Origin: Alteromonas profundi
Lineage (GTDB): Bacteria > Pseudomonadota > Gammaproteobacteria > Enterobacterales > Alteromonadaceae
NCBI RefSeq assembly: GCF_010500865.1
Contig: NZ_JAAAWN010000008.1
Coordinates: forward strand, 97,526 to 161,525
Direction: 5' to 3'
Length of the DNA: 64,000 nucleotides
Positions 9,222-18,475 of the stretch are shown one piece after another (position 1 is the first letter of the stretch; every line of letters begins with the position of its first letter). A program made the translations under genes and the position numbers. Below the pieces are notes generated by a model. That model worked only from the letters and a program-made list of their open reading frames with translations. It made no database searches and was not told the origin of the DNA.

Positions 9222-10124
9222 ATGTCGAAGCAAGACCAATACACGTTACAAGACCCTCGAACTCAATATTCGGCTGGCGATACCCACTACAATAGTAATC
9301 AACCCGAACCGGCTTTAGATAAAAAACTAGACCCTACCGCAGATCATGGCGAGCAGACCTACCGTGGTACAGGTAGGCTCGCGGGGCGTAAAGCGCTCAT
9401 TACCGGGGGAGACTCTGGTATAGGACGCGCAGTAGCGATTGCTTTTGCCCGTGAAGGTGCTGACGTTGTTATCAACCATTTACCTTCAGAACAAAAAGAT
9501 GCAGACAGTACGATAGAGCTGCTTCAAGAAGCTGGCGTAAAGGCAAAATCAATTGCCGGAGATATTAAAGACGAAGCGTTTTGTTCTTCATTAGTAGACT
9601 CTGCAAACAGTTTCTTAGAGGGGTTAGATATCCTTGTCAATAACGCAGGCAAACAGCAGCACGTTAAAGATTTAGACGACCTGAGCAGTGAACAGTTCAA
9701 AGCTACATTTGAAACCAATATTTTTGCCATGTTTTGGCTAACTAAAGCTGCGGTTAAACATATGCCCCCAGGCGGCACTATCATTAACTCAACATCTATC
9801 CAAAGCTACCAGCCCTCGCCGGGTCTATTAGATTATGCCTCTACAAAAGGAGCTATAACTTCCTTTACCAAGTCCTGTGCGAAAAAGCTTATTGAAAAAG
9901 GTATTAGGGTAAACGGTGTCGCACCGGGGCCTATTTGGACACCCATTCAACAAAGTGGGGGCCAAGCGCCGGAAAAACTCCCTAATTTTGGCGAAGACAC
10001 GCCCATGGGGCGCCCAGGCCAGCCAGCTGAACTTGCTCCTGCCTATGTGTTTCTCGCTTCACAAGAATCAAGTTATGTAACGGCTGAAATAATAGGTGTT
10101 ACAGGCGGAAAACATCTTCCATAG
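9222..10124 (+). CDS. Short-chain dehydrogenase/reductase with N-terminal extension (YghA-like)
   Basis: A 300-aa NAD(P)-dependent oxidoreductase. The start at 9222 is set by GGAGGAAG just upstream. An extension of about 50 polar residues precedes the Rossmann fold, as in the YghA/YhxC type of SDR. The cofactor loop is ITGGDSGIGRA (about 58-68), NNAG occurs as ILVNNAGKQ, the catalytic Ser is in NSTSIQSY and the active pair is YASTK; VNGVAPGPIWTP is the usual PG motif. The substrate is unknown. Proteins of this subgroup are often annotated as general-stress or glucose/ribitol dehydrogenase-like. It stands between katE and a four-helix stress protein. Confidence 0.88.
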   Translation: MSKQDQYTLQDPRTQYSAGDTHYNSNQPEPALDKKLDPTADHGEQTYRGTGRLAGRKALITGGDSGIGRAVAIAFAREGADVVINHLPSEQKDADSTIELLQEAGVKAKSIAGDIKDEAFCSSLVDSANSFLEGLDILVNNAGKQQHVKDLDDLSSEQFKATFETNIFAMFWLTKAAVKHMPPGGTIINSTSIQSYQPSPGLLDYASTKGAITSFTKSCAKKLIEKGIRVNGVAPGPIWTPIQQSGGQAPEKLPNFGEDTPMGRPGQPAELAPAYVFLASQESSYVTAEIIGVTGGKHLP

Positions 10125-10206
10125 AAAGGGGCTGCGTGTTGCAGCATCGTCTAGCGGCGCGCCGTAAAAAATAGAGCGTAGATGAAGCCGCACACTACGT
10201 AAAAAA

Positions 10207-10235
10207 GGCGATGTTGGACTATCTCCAACATCGCC
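10207..10235 (-). terminator. Terminator for the four-helix protein gene
   Basis: A perfect 12-bp stem, GGCGATGTTGGA with TCCAACATCGCC and a 5-nt loop. On the minus strand it is followed by TTTTTT, so it ends the leftward gene at 10270. It may also slow readthrough from the SDR gene. Confidence 0.85.
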
Positions 10236-10269
10236 CCTATCTATTCGACCCCGCTATTAAATTGTGAGG

Positions 10270-10698
10270 TTATTCTTTATCGGCCGCGGCTGAAAACCAT
10301 TGCTTATGACGCTTCTCATCATTGTAATGACGCTCTATAACAGCACGTTCTTCCACTGAAAAGTCATCATTATCAAGGGCCTTTTCATACGCTTTGGTGG
10401 TCACTTCTTCGTTAACATTCATGGCCTTTAAGATGGCCTTATCATTAATAAGGCCAGCTATAACAACTTTACCCTTGGTTAATACCTTTTTATAGTCGGT
10501 ATCAGTAACCTTATCTTCGCCTCTTTTTACCAATATTGCGTTAAGCGCTTCGGTATGGGCTTTGTGATCATCCCTAAAACCCGCAATGGTATCTTTTAGT
10601 GCTGAATCCTCAATACGCTCTAACGAGGCTTCATACGCTGCTATTGCATCAAAATCTAAGTGGCACAGTTGTGAAATAACTTTTGAAGATGAAGACAT
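10270..10698 (-). CDS. PA2169-family four-helix-bundle protein (DUF2383)
   Basis: A 142-aa all-helical, ferritin-like protein without obvious signal peptide. The sequence runs ISQLCHLDFDAIAAYEASLERIED in helix 1, FRDDHKAHTEALNAIL in helix 2, and ends with VIERHYNDEKRHKQWFSAAADKE, whose E/H spacing recalls ferritin-like metal ligands. Members of this family are known mainly as conserved stress-associated proteins; no reaction is established. The ATG is preceded by AGGAGAACACC. It converges on the SDR gene with a shared hairpin terminator between them. Confidence 0.8.
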   Translation of the reverse strand: MSSSSKVISQLCHLDFDAIAAYEASLERIEDSALKDTIAGFRDDHKAHTEALNAILVKRGEDKVTDTDYKKVLTKGKVVIAGLINDKAILKAMNVNEEVTTKAYEKALDNDDFSVEERAVIERHYNDEKRHKQWFSAAADKE

Positions 10699-11100
10699 GG
10701 TGTTCTCCTTGACATGTCGGTTAAAATTATTTTTACATCACTTTCGATATATTAGATTACATGGCGTTCTTCTTTTACAAGATTGGTGAAATATACCTAA
10801 GTTTAATAGCCTTTTCTGGTGGGACAGTTTCGGCCTACGTACGATTAATTATTAAAGAAAAAAAGGGTAAAAAAATACAAAAATAATAGGTGATTTGGGT
10901 TGCAAATTAATCCGCAAAGGTTGTTTTTGTACTATATTTGATGAGTGGGATTTTAAAATACACTAGTCATTTCGCTATAAAAAACATGCGATATCCCTTT
11001 TCAAACGATTCAGCCTGATGGCTTGCGTTTCAGTCTTTGAAGCTGGTGGTAGTTATTTAGAAATGGAATCTTAAACCATAGTCTAGTGAGGGAACCTCGC
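10699..11100. other. Gene-free divergent region
   Basis: About 400 AT-rich bases between the leftward four-helix gene and the rightward exported-protein gene. It should contain both promoters; a TTGTTTT and TACTATATTTG-like stretch near 10920 is a possible one for the rightward gene. No repeat or RNA gene is apparent. GAGGGA at 11088 is the ribosome site for the next gene. Confidence 0.4.
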
Positions 11101-13158
11101 ATGAGTTCGTTACTGCTGCGAATTATTATTTTTTTCTGTGTGGTAGTGCTGCCTACAATAGTAACACTTTGTAATGCCAGTGAAGCAGAGCGGGGCACCG
11201 TAATTTATCAACAAGAAGCATTAGAAGTTTATATTCATGCCTCTGACAAGGAAAATGCACGTACGCTCGCACACTTTTGTACGAATAAAGGTCGCCAAAA
11301 GGGAACAAAATATCGCGTTAATGTGAGTTTTAGCGCAGCATACGAAAGGCGAACGCAACTTATTGGTTCAAGTTATACGCAGTTTGTAAAAGAGAAGATT
11401 TATCCCAATTTAATCAAGCTATGTGGCGATATCCGCATAACTGAGATCGAAATGTCTATGACGCAGCAGGGGGAAAGCTCAGGTCCTAAGCGGTTTGAGT
11501 TGATGAGTTTTGCGATTGCAGATGAAGGGGAATCGATAACCTATACAAACTATCATCTCAACCATATTGCTGAAGCGCAAATGACCATGGAAGAGATAGC
11601 GGCACTTATGCCAGAAAACGTAGCGCACCTTTCCCCTTTAAATCGAGGTAAAGTACTCTACGAAGACGATAGAATTACTGTGTATGCACGAGAAAACCCT
11701 TGGTGTCTTCCTCTCAAGCATTCCCGAACGCGGCCTAGCCCAAATGCGGGATTAGATATTGTGGTTCCCGTTTCTTACAGCGAGCTTCACCAATGGCTCA
11801 AAACGCACTATGAGTATTTCGAACATAAAATAATTAAACCTCTTATAGAGTCGTCATGTTTCCCGGGGTCCACAGTAAGCGCAAAATTCTATCAAAAAGG
11901 AAAGAGCGCTTATCTTGAAGAGGTAAGTTACGGTTTCAAGAAGCCTAAGCCTCAAGCCGGTTATGCGTATTCCTCCTCTCCAAGGCCGCTCGTTTTTACT
12001 GTTGTTAACCGCCAGCCCGGACTAACCCGTGAAGCGCGTCTCGCATCGATTAGCGCGCGTAAAGCTGAGCGAGAAGTATGGAATAGTTCCTGCAAAGGTA
12101 TTTTCTGCTGGCTACATGGCGGGCAATATATTCAAGCTATTTATGATAATAACCTTAATGCCATTAAAAAGTTGGATCGTAAAATTGATAACGCAATTAC
12201 TTTATGGATCCGTCGTAATCTAGGTAACGATATTGCGAATACAAAGCATCAGGATTATTCTTTACTGCCGGTAATTGCCGATACCTACCTTTATCAATAT
12301 CAACAATATGCATTGTATAAGTGTCCAGATAATTTATTGCAAAAAACTTACCTTTATAAAAATCCTACGTTTGAGATGCCTGATTATGATGGCCTCAGTA
12401 TGCCGGACATGGGGGGAGAAATAGACTCTGCCACTTATGTCGTGCCCACAGAGCTTTTACCGCTATGTGATAAAGTATGCGACGCATTCGGCGGAAATTA
12501 TGATCGTCTTATTATAAATAGCCTTAATGTGAGACCAGCGCTAGGAACAATTGATGGTGTGCACGAATTACTTGATGAATATCGCTGCGACCGCCCTGAT
12601 GTAAAACAGTTCGAAGATAACTTGGCTCGTCTAACCTTCGCGTATTTAGATAATAAACACGCTTGGCTTACGTCTATAGAAGACGTGTCGACAGAGTCTT
12701 TAGGCACCCCCAAGAGCGATGTACGCGTTAAGCCTATTGCCCCACCAGTTGTAGACAATGGGTCTACAGCTAAAACTATCGATAGCGCTGAATCAGAAAA
12801 TACGCAAAAACCAAAAACAACAGAACCGCAACGGCGGGCGATTGCTAAACGCCCCTCATCATCCGCGCCCCCACAAGCTACAGTTTATCAGAACAAAACA
12901 CCGCAGATAAATTCGACAGCAGAAAATAACAATGCCATAAACTATGAGCAAATGAATAGTGAGATAGCTTCGTTAGCTGAAAAGTACACAGCACGTTTAA
13001 ATACGCTAAGCCAGGACTTTCAAAAAAAAGTATTGGCTACCGCTGATCCCCGTACACGGTCAAAATTACTCGCTGAGTTTCAACAAGAAATGGCGAGGTT
13101 AAATTCCGAGGCACGAAAGGAGACAGAAAAAGTAAAAGCGAAGTATAAGCGTAATTAA
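11101..13158 (+). CDS. Exported protein of unknown function with a duplicated N-terminal domain
   Basis: A 685-aa protein from the ATG at 11101 (GAGGGA 7 nt upstream; the in-frame GTG at 11086 overlaps that site and is less likely). Residues 1-25 form a signal peptide. Two stretches look like copies of one domain: one at about 30-130 (VIYQQEALEVYI ... YRVNVSFSAAY ... KEKIYPNLIKLC) and one at about 185-285 (VLYEDDRITVYA ... IVVPVSYSEL ... EHKIIKPLIESSC). A middle region with paired cysteines follows (KGIFCWLHGG, CDKVCDAFGG). Then comes a Pro/Thr/Ser/Lys-rich linker at about 540-610, and a charged coiled-coil tail with repeated Glu, Lys and Arg to the end. No enzyme motif is seen. It probably works in the periplasm. 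Confidence 0.7.
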   Translation: MSSLLLRIIIFFCVVVLPTIVTLCNASEAERGTVIYQQEALEVYIHASDKENARTLAHFCTNKGRQKGTKYRVNVSFSAAYERRTQLIGSSYTQFVKEKIYPNLIKLCGDIRITEIEMSMTQQGESSGPKRFELMSFAIADEGESITYTNYHLNHIAEAQMTMEEIAALMPENVAHLSPLNRGKVLYEDDRITVYARENPWCLPLKHSRTRPSPNAGLDIVVPVSYSELHQWLKTHYEYFEHKIIKPLIESSCFPGSTVSAKFYQKGKSAYLEEVSYGFKKPKPQAGYAYSSSPRPLVFTVVNRQPGLTREARLASISARKAEREVWNSSCKGIFCWLHGGQYIQAIYDNNLNAIKKLDRKIDNAITLWIRRNLGNDIANTKHQDYSLLPVIADTYLYQYQQYALYKCPDNLLQKTYLYKNPTFEMPDYDGLSMPDMGGEIDSATYVVPTELLPLCDKVCDAFGGNYDRLIINSLNVRPALGTIDGVHELLDEYRCDRPDVKQFEDNLARLTFAYLDNKHAWLTSIEDVSTESLGTPKSDVRVKPIAPPVVDNGSTAKTIDSAESENTQKPKTTEPQRRAIAKRPSSSAPPQATVYQNKTPQINSTAENNNAINYEQMNSEIASLAEKYTARLNTLSQDFQKKVLATADPRTRSKLLAEFQQEMARLNSEARKETEKVKAKYKRN

Positions 13159-13302
13159 AAGTAGGATAAGTACATTTAAGGGTAAACAAGAAGGCCAACG
13201 TACTTCTATGACTTCCAGACGCTATAAAAAATAACCAATAGCGCCTTAAATAATAATACGCCGTGATTTTAAGGCTAGCTTGTTGTTTCGAAGAGGACAA
13301 GG

Positions 13303-14358
13303 TTAATTTGCGCGTCCTTTTCGAACAACAAAGTCAGCAAATTTAACTCGCTCCTCTTCAGCACGTAATTGATCCCACTGGGCCGTTGAGCGGTAAATTC
13401 CCCATTTAGGGCGAATGAAGTCTTGTTCGCTTACCCCACGCCACATATCGATATTGTTTTCATGTATATCGATAATTACGGCGTGATCCCGTAATCGGGT
13501 AAGTTGCATTATAAGCTGACCATCCTCTGCAAATGTTGCTTGCACAAACACTTTAACCCATTCATCGGTAATATCGGTCCAGTTAGCCCTAACTAAGTAC
13601 ACGTCATCTGTACGTTGTCCCTCCTCGGTATTGCCCGTGCTGTGTCTTACTTGTAACTCTTGCCCACTGCTGTCTTTTTCCACCCCAGAGAGGGTGAGTA
13701 CCGGCTGCTCATCATTACCATTACTGTTGTCTTCTGAATTATTGCGTGCCTTTAATTGAAAAAAATGACTAAATTTACTGGTTAATGACATCTCGCTGGA
13801 GACAAAAAAGAACCACTCAAACTGCATGGTTTCACCCTCAAACCCTTTTAGCGGCGCCGCACTCTTGTCATAGCTTTTAATTTCGTTGCGCTGCCTATCC
13901 GACTCTACGCCTTTGTTAAAATCTAAGTCTCGATGGGCGAGAAAAACAAAGTGATTGCCTACCCAGGTGTCATTTTCCTCAATAATGTGTGGTATTGCCG
14001 TATGATCGTTGCTAAAGAAGTCTGGCGCTTCAATGCTTCCCTCGCCAAATACTGCTTCAATAAGCGAGTAGGTGTTCTCAGGAGAAGAAGTCCCATCGGC
14101 CGCAAGCAACACCTCGGTTTCAGTAACAAAACCCGTATCAGGGGTTTGTACCGTCATAGGTATCTCCGGAGAAGGGAGGGGAGTAGATGTATCATCGGTG
14201 GAGGTGTCTTGCTGTGTTGCTGTGCTAGCGCTACTGCTACTGCCTGAGGGGCCGCTACCACATGCTGAGATACACGGCAACGCGAGGGCTATAGCAGCGC
14301 AGTAGCTTGCGTACTTTACGTTTCGGGCAAATAGTTTTCCAAGGATTTGGTTTTTCAT
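13303..14358 (-). CDS. Lipoprotein with a heparin-lyase-I-like (jelly-roll polysaccharide lyase) domain
   Basis: A 351-aa protein from the ATG at 14358 (the frame also extends to a TTG at 14370). The N-terminus is a lipoprotein signal with lipobox ISAC, then a long Ser/Thr/Asp-rich linker (GSSSSASTATQQDTSTDDTS) typical of surface lipoproteins. The domain from about residue 85 has ESDRQRNEIKSYD, GETMQFEWFF, FSHFFQLKA and, near the end, RPKWGIYRS followed by VKFADFVV. I associate this pattern with the heparin lyase I/glucuronan-lyase type of concanavalin-like fold. Acting on an acidic polysaccharide is therefore likely but the substrate is unknown. No polysaccharide-utilisation genes (TonB receptor, sulfatase) are next to it. 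Confidence 0.6.
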   Translation of the reverse strand: MKNQILGKLFARNVKYASYCAAIALALPCISACGSGPSGSSSSASTATQQDTSTDDTSTPLPSPEIPMTVQTPDTGFVTETEVLLAADGTSSPENTYSLIEAVFGEGSIEAPDFFSNDHTAIPHIIEENDTWVGNHFVFLAHRDLDFNKGVESDRQRNEIKSYDKSAAPLKGFEGETMQFEWFFFVSSEMSLTSKFSHFFQLKARNNSEDNSNGNDEQPVLTLSGVEKDSSGQELQVRHSTGNTEEGQRTDDVYLVRANWTDITDEWVKVFVQATFAEDGQLIMQLTRLRDHAVIIDIHENNIDMWRGVSEQDFIRPKWGIYRSTAQWDQLRAEEERVKFADFVVRKGRAN

Positions 14359-14370
14359 TTTGTTATCCAA

Positions 14371-14776
14371 AAATTAACAATTGGTTTTATTTTGTTTTTT
14401 AATTGGTTAACCATCAAGCGAAATATGAAAAAATGTGTAAGCCTTTTTCTATCTTTTCTGCACAGCCGAAAAACGAATGACACGGCAAGGAAGCACATAT
14501 TAAATGGCTGGATTTTTCACTTACCTGGTGGCAAAACCAGTAGGGGAACCGCGTCTTTAGCGACTAAAAAGTCGGCGCTTACAACACAATACACATTGCA
14601 AGGCAAACCACCTGTGAAAAGGGTACGTTTCGTAATACACTTCACGGCTATCAAAATTTAGATAACCCGGTATGTGTTCTTACTCTATGCTAATGACGGC
14701 ACTGTCGGGTTAGGTTACGCGGGCGTGATTTATATTGGCCGGCATGATGCGAAGTTGAAATAATAATAGGAAGTTT
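14371..14776. other. Gene-free region before the SMC-like operon
   Basis: About 400 bp. The open frame seen across it has no ribosome site and no ordered composition. A short hairpin CGACT-AAAA-AGTCG sits near 14562. The final bases AATAATAGGAAG provide the ribosome site of the SMC-like gene. The promoter of the operon must lie here, but I could not fix its boxes. Confidence 0.4.
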
Positions 14777-17700
14777 ATGGCAGGCTTAAATCGAATTGTT
14801 CTTATCGACACACACCTCCCCGGTGTGGTGGAATTAAAGCTTGATGGGCACACCAATATATGTGGCACCAATGCGTCAGGTAAAACGACCTTACAGCGGC
14901 TTATTCCGGTGTTCTATGGGGAATACCCTAGTCGTGTAGTACCCGCTACCCGAGACTCCTTTGAACGATGGTACCTGCCACGATTATCTAGTTTTATTAT
15001 TTATGAATACACCCGCGCGGCGGGAGATCTTTGCCAAGCGGTATTGAGCTCTAACGGTAGTGGCGTAAACTATCGTTTAATAGGTAAACCGTTTGCCATT
15101 GAAGACTATCTTGTTGAGCAAAAAAACGGCAAGCATACCAGTGTGGGGAGCGCTGAGCTTGCCCGTGCACTAAAGCGCAACGATGTGTTGGTCACGAGTT
15201 TATTAACGACAAAAGATTTCCGCGCTATCATTCAAAACGATCATGGTGCATTGAACCAAAGCAGTAATGCTCGAGAGTTACTCGGTTACGCCAAAGTATT
15301 TAGCTTGTGCGAACCAAGTAAGCATATGCGTCATATCGAAAAGCTTGCCAAAGCCGTGCACTCCAAAGAAGGCAAGATGGAAACTATCAAAGCGATGATA
15401 GCGGCTATCTTAGAAGAAGACGGGGTGACTCCACCAACGTCAGGTCTAAGCCGTCATCGCGTAGATGATTGGATAAAAGAATGTCAGCTTATTAAGCAGT
15501 TCGACCATATTCGCCCAGAGTTTAGTAAACTTGAACAGGCAGAGATGGCACTTACTAGCACAGAGCAACTGCTTGCAAACCTAAAGCATAGTTTTGAGCT
15601 AGATAAAGTTCATTTATCAGCACGGATAGAAAGCACAAAAAATGAGCTTGAAGAAAACCAGTTTAACCGCAAGCAGGCCGATAACCAATGGCATGATACT
15701 CGGGATCATTTAAACCAGGTGATTTCTTCGGCCCGGGCCGATGTTGAAAAGTACGCCCATGAACTTGAAGCAGTAGAAAAAGAGTTCGATAAGTGGCAAG
15801 AGGAAGATATCGAGCAGCTAAAGGCTGACGTAGCCAATTTACCTCAATGGCAAAATTCTCGGGAACTGGCAGAAAGTCGTTACCACTTACTTACCGAAAA
15901 ACACCAAGATATCGATGCCGCTTACAATCGCCGGTTAGCTGAATTGGGTGAAAACCTCACGCTAACGTTAGATGAACTATCTGCTATACGTCAGGAAGCG
16001 GGGGATACAAAAGCGCAGTATCAGCAACAAGAGCGAGAAGCCATCCAGCGCATTAAAGATGACTTTTCGGGCCAACTTAATGCCTTACACAATGAACATC
16101 AGGCGCAACTAAATGCACTTAATGTTACTGAAGCTGAACTGAAGTCGTCGCTGTCTAATGCTGGCTATAACGAATTTGAGCAATCGCAGCTTGATTTACT
16201 TGATGGTGCAATTAAAGATGCGTCTATTAACGAAGACTCAGCCCGCGTTGCTTATCGAGACGCGCAGAAAAACTATAACAAAGCGGTTCAAGTTCGCGAG
16301 CAGGCGTCCAACGCCTTAGATAAAGCACGTTTGGCTTTCCAGCAAGAAGAAAAAGCGGTAGCACAGACGAATCGCTTATTGTATCCCGGCGAAGGTTCGT
16401 TGTTAGAATTCTTACGTAAAAATGTAGATAACTGGGAAAATACACTGGGGAAGGTTATTCGCTCTGACTTGCTTTCTCGGACTGATTTGTCGCCCTCATT
16501 AAGTGAAGATAGTGCCAGCCTTATGGGCGTTACCTTAGCGTTCGATGAAGTTACTACCCCAGAGTTTGCGCAATCAGAACATGCGTTAAAACAACAATTA
16601 AAAGATGCAGAACTGCGCCAGGCCGCTTCGCTTGCTGCGCAAAATGAATGCGAGACAAACTTAGCTAAAGCCAATGAAGAGGTACGTAACCTCGAATTGG
16701 TAATGACGCAAAAAGACAATGAAGTAAAAAGTGCAGAAGCCAGTAGAAAGCGTGCGCAGCAAGACAGAGACACTGTACTGAGTGAATACCAGCAAGCGTT
16801 GTCGCAGCGTAAGCAAAAGGCGAAAAGTAAACTTGAAGCTAATCAGCAAGCACAAAAAAATGCCAAAGCGCAATTTGAACTTAGCCGTGATGAAATAAAA
16901 GACCAACAGCGCGAAGCTGAAACCGAACATCGTTTTCACTGGCAGCAACTCATCGCCGATAGCGAAGCACGCATAGCGCAAATTGATAATGATATTAATA
17001 AAGCCAAAGCCGATGCGGCCACTGCACGTAAAGAGATGCAGGCTTGGCTTGAAAATGAGTTAAATAACCGTGGCGTTGATGTTGATGAAATTGGGCAGCT
17101 TAAAAAGCAGATTGCTACCTTAAAAGATAACATTACACGTACCGAAAGCCAGCGTCATAAAGTTGCCGATTACGAGCGTTGGTATAGTACTGTATTTACT
17201 CAACAAAAAGTAACCTGGCAAGAAGGTTTGGCGAAAGCGCGTAAGTCGCTTGGAGAGGCAGAGCGTAGCCTTGCACAACAACAAAGTGACTACAAAAATC
17301 AGCGCGAAGCGCTGCAAGAACAGCATACTCAACTAGATAGTAAACTGAGAACGGCTAGCGAACATGCCGAACAGATTAAAACGTTAAGTAAATCTCTCAG
17401 TAAGCTTACGCTTCATGCGGCCTCACAGGATATTGAGGTGAAACATGATGATGTGAGTATTAGCCAGCGTATATCAGAGGTGCAAGGCTACTTGCAAGAG
17501 CGCGATACCTTGCTTAGCGATATCCGGGCTTATGTCGAAAGGTTCGATCAGCTTATCGCGGCGCAAGCGGGGACAGGGTTATCAGATACATGGGAACGTG
17601 CCCGCGAAGAATGTGCCACCATTAATGCTCATGGTGTAAAAAGCTTTGATCATAGACGTATGGTGAAACACTTGTCTCAACTGCTAAACGTCATTGTTCC

Positions 17701-18475
17701 TCAGAAGCTACAAGGGTTGCGAGAGCAAGGGCGCATATTCGGTGCAGACTTATCGCAGTACTACTTTGTACTGGCCGATATCGATAAGCGTATTGTTACG
17801 CAAAGCCGCCGGATTACCGAAGAAGTAGACAGTGAACTCTTCCTAGATGGAGTGTCTGACTCGGCAGTTAAAATTCGCTCCCGCATTAGCGAGTTAGAGT
17901 TTTGGCCAGAGCTAGAACATTTTCGCTCCCTGTATCAACAATGGATGGATGAGGGCGCAAATAATCTTCCCGATGAAGAATACGGCATGAGCATGCGCAG
18001 AGTGTTAGATATCTTAGGCCGTGCCGCGCTTACTGGGGGGATAAATAAGTTGCTTGATATTGAGTTGCATTTGCGAGAAGGAAAAAGCGACCTTGTGATC
18101 CGCACTGATAGGCAATTAAACGAGTCATCAAGCCATGGTATGGCGTACCTTATTTTGTGTAAATTCTTGCTCGCCTTTACCCGTTTGCTGCGCGGTGATG
18201 CCGAGGCCACGGTTCATTGGCCGATAGATGAACTAGGGACGCTTCACCAAAGCAATGTAAAGAAAATATTCGATGCTTGCCAAAATAACAATATTAGTGT
18301 GGTTGGGGCGTTTCCCAACCCCGAATCAGAAGTTCTAACACTCTTTCAGAATCGTTATTTGATTGACAAAGTAACTCGCCAATTACAGGTGGTTCAACCA
18401 AAAACAAGTGCCATTACCGAGCGATTGAAAGCGAGAAAAGAAGCGCAAGAAGGCAGTAAGGAGACATCGGTATGA
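14777..18475 (+). CDS. SMC/MukB-like ATPase of a three-gene condensin-like operon (DUF3584 type)
   Basis: A 1232-aa protein with head-coil-hinge-coil-head architecture. Walker A is GTNASGKT at residues 30-37. Long Glu/Gln/Lys/Ala-rich coiled coils run from about 250-520 and 620-930. A non-coiled stretch at about 530-610 (YPGEGSLLEFLRK, SDLLSRTDLSP) sits at the midpoint, where an SMC hinge belongs. A signature-like SSHGMAYLIL is near 1118 and Walker B VHWPIDELG has D1151-E1152. Length and layout match what I recall of DUF3584 proteins. It probably dimerises at the hinge and uses ATP to clamp or extrude DNA. It overlaps the next gene by 4 nt. It is MukB/MksB/JetC-like in plan, but the SSHG signature is unusual. 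Confidence 0.8.
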   Translation: MAGLNRIVLIDTHLPGVVELKLDGHTNICGTNASGKTTLQRLIPVFYGEYPSRVVPATRDSFERWYLPRLSSFIIYEYTRAAGDLCQAVLSSNGSGVNYRLIGKPFAIEDYLVEQKNGKHTSVGSAELARALKRNDVLVTSLLTTKDFRAIIQNDHGALNQSSNARELLGYAKVFSLCEPSKHMRHIEKLAKAVHSKEGKMETIKAMIAAILEEDGVTPPTSGLSRHRVDDWIKECQLIKQFDHIRPEFSKLEQAEMALTSTEQLLANLKHSFELDKVHLSARIESTKNELEENQFNRKQADNQWHDTRDHLNQVISSARADVEKYAHELEAVEKEFDKWQEEDIEQLKADVANLPQWQNSRELAESRYHLLTEKHQDIDAAYNRRLAELGENLTLTLDELSAIRQEAGDTKAQYQQQEREAIQRIKDDFSGQLNALHNEHQAQLNALNVTEAELKSSLSNAGYNEFEQSQLDLLDGAIKDASINEDSARVAYRDAQKNYNKAVQVREQASNALDKARLAFQQEEKAVAQTNRLLYPGEGSLLEFLRKNVDNWENTLGKVIRSDLLSRTDLSPSLSEDSASLMGVTLAFDEVTTPEFAQSEHALKQQLKDAELRQAASLAAQNECETNLAKANEEVRNLELVMTQKDNEVKSAEASRKRAQQDRDTVLSEYQQALSQRKQKAKSKLEANQQAQKNAKAQFELSRDEIKDQQREAETEHRFHWQQLIADSEARIAQIDNDINKAKADAATARKEMQAWLENELNNRGVDVDEIGQLKKQIATLKDNITRTESQRHKVADYERWYSTVFTQQKVTWQEGLAKARKSLGEAERSLAQQQSDYKNQREALQEQHTQLDSKLRTASEHAEQIKTLSKSLSKLTLHAASQDIEVKHDDVSISQRISEVQGYLQERDTLLSDIRAYVERFDQLIAAQAGTGLSDTWERAREECATINAHGVKSFDHRRMVKHLSQLLNVIVPQKLQGLREQGRIFGADLSQYYFVLADIDKRIVTQSRRITEEVDSELFLDGVSDSAVKIRSRISELEFWPELEHFRSLYQQWMDEGANNLPDEEYGMSMRRVLDILGRAALTGGINKLLDIELHLREGKSDLVIRTDRQLNESSSHGMAYLILCKFLLAFTRLLRGDAEATVHWPIDELGTLHQSNVKKIFDACQNNNISVVGAFPNPESEVLTLFQNRYLIDKVTRQLQVVQPKTSAITERLKARKEAQEGSKETSV

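Noticed and set aside
14347..14661. 104-aa frame before the SMC-like gene
   Set aside because: Begins antisense to the lipoprotein gene start, lacks a ribosome site, no ordered composition.
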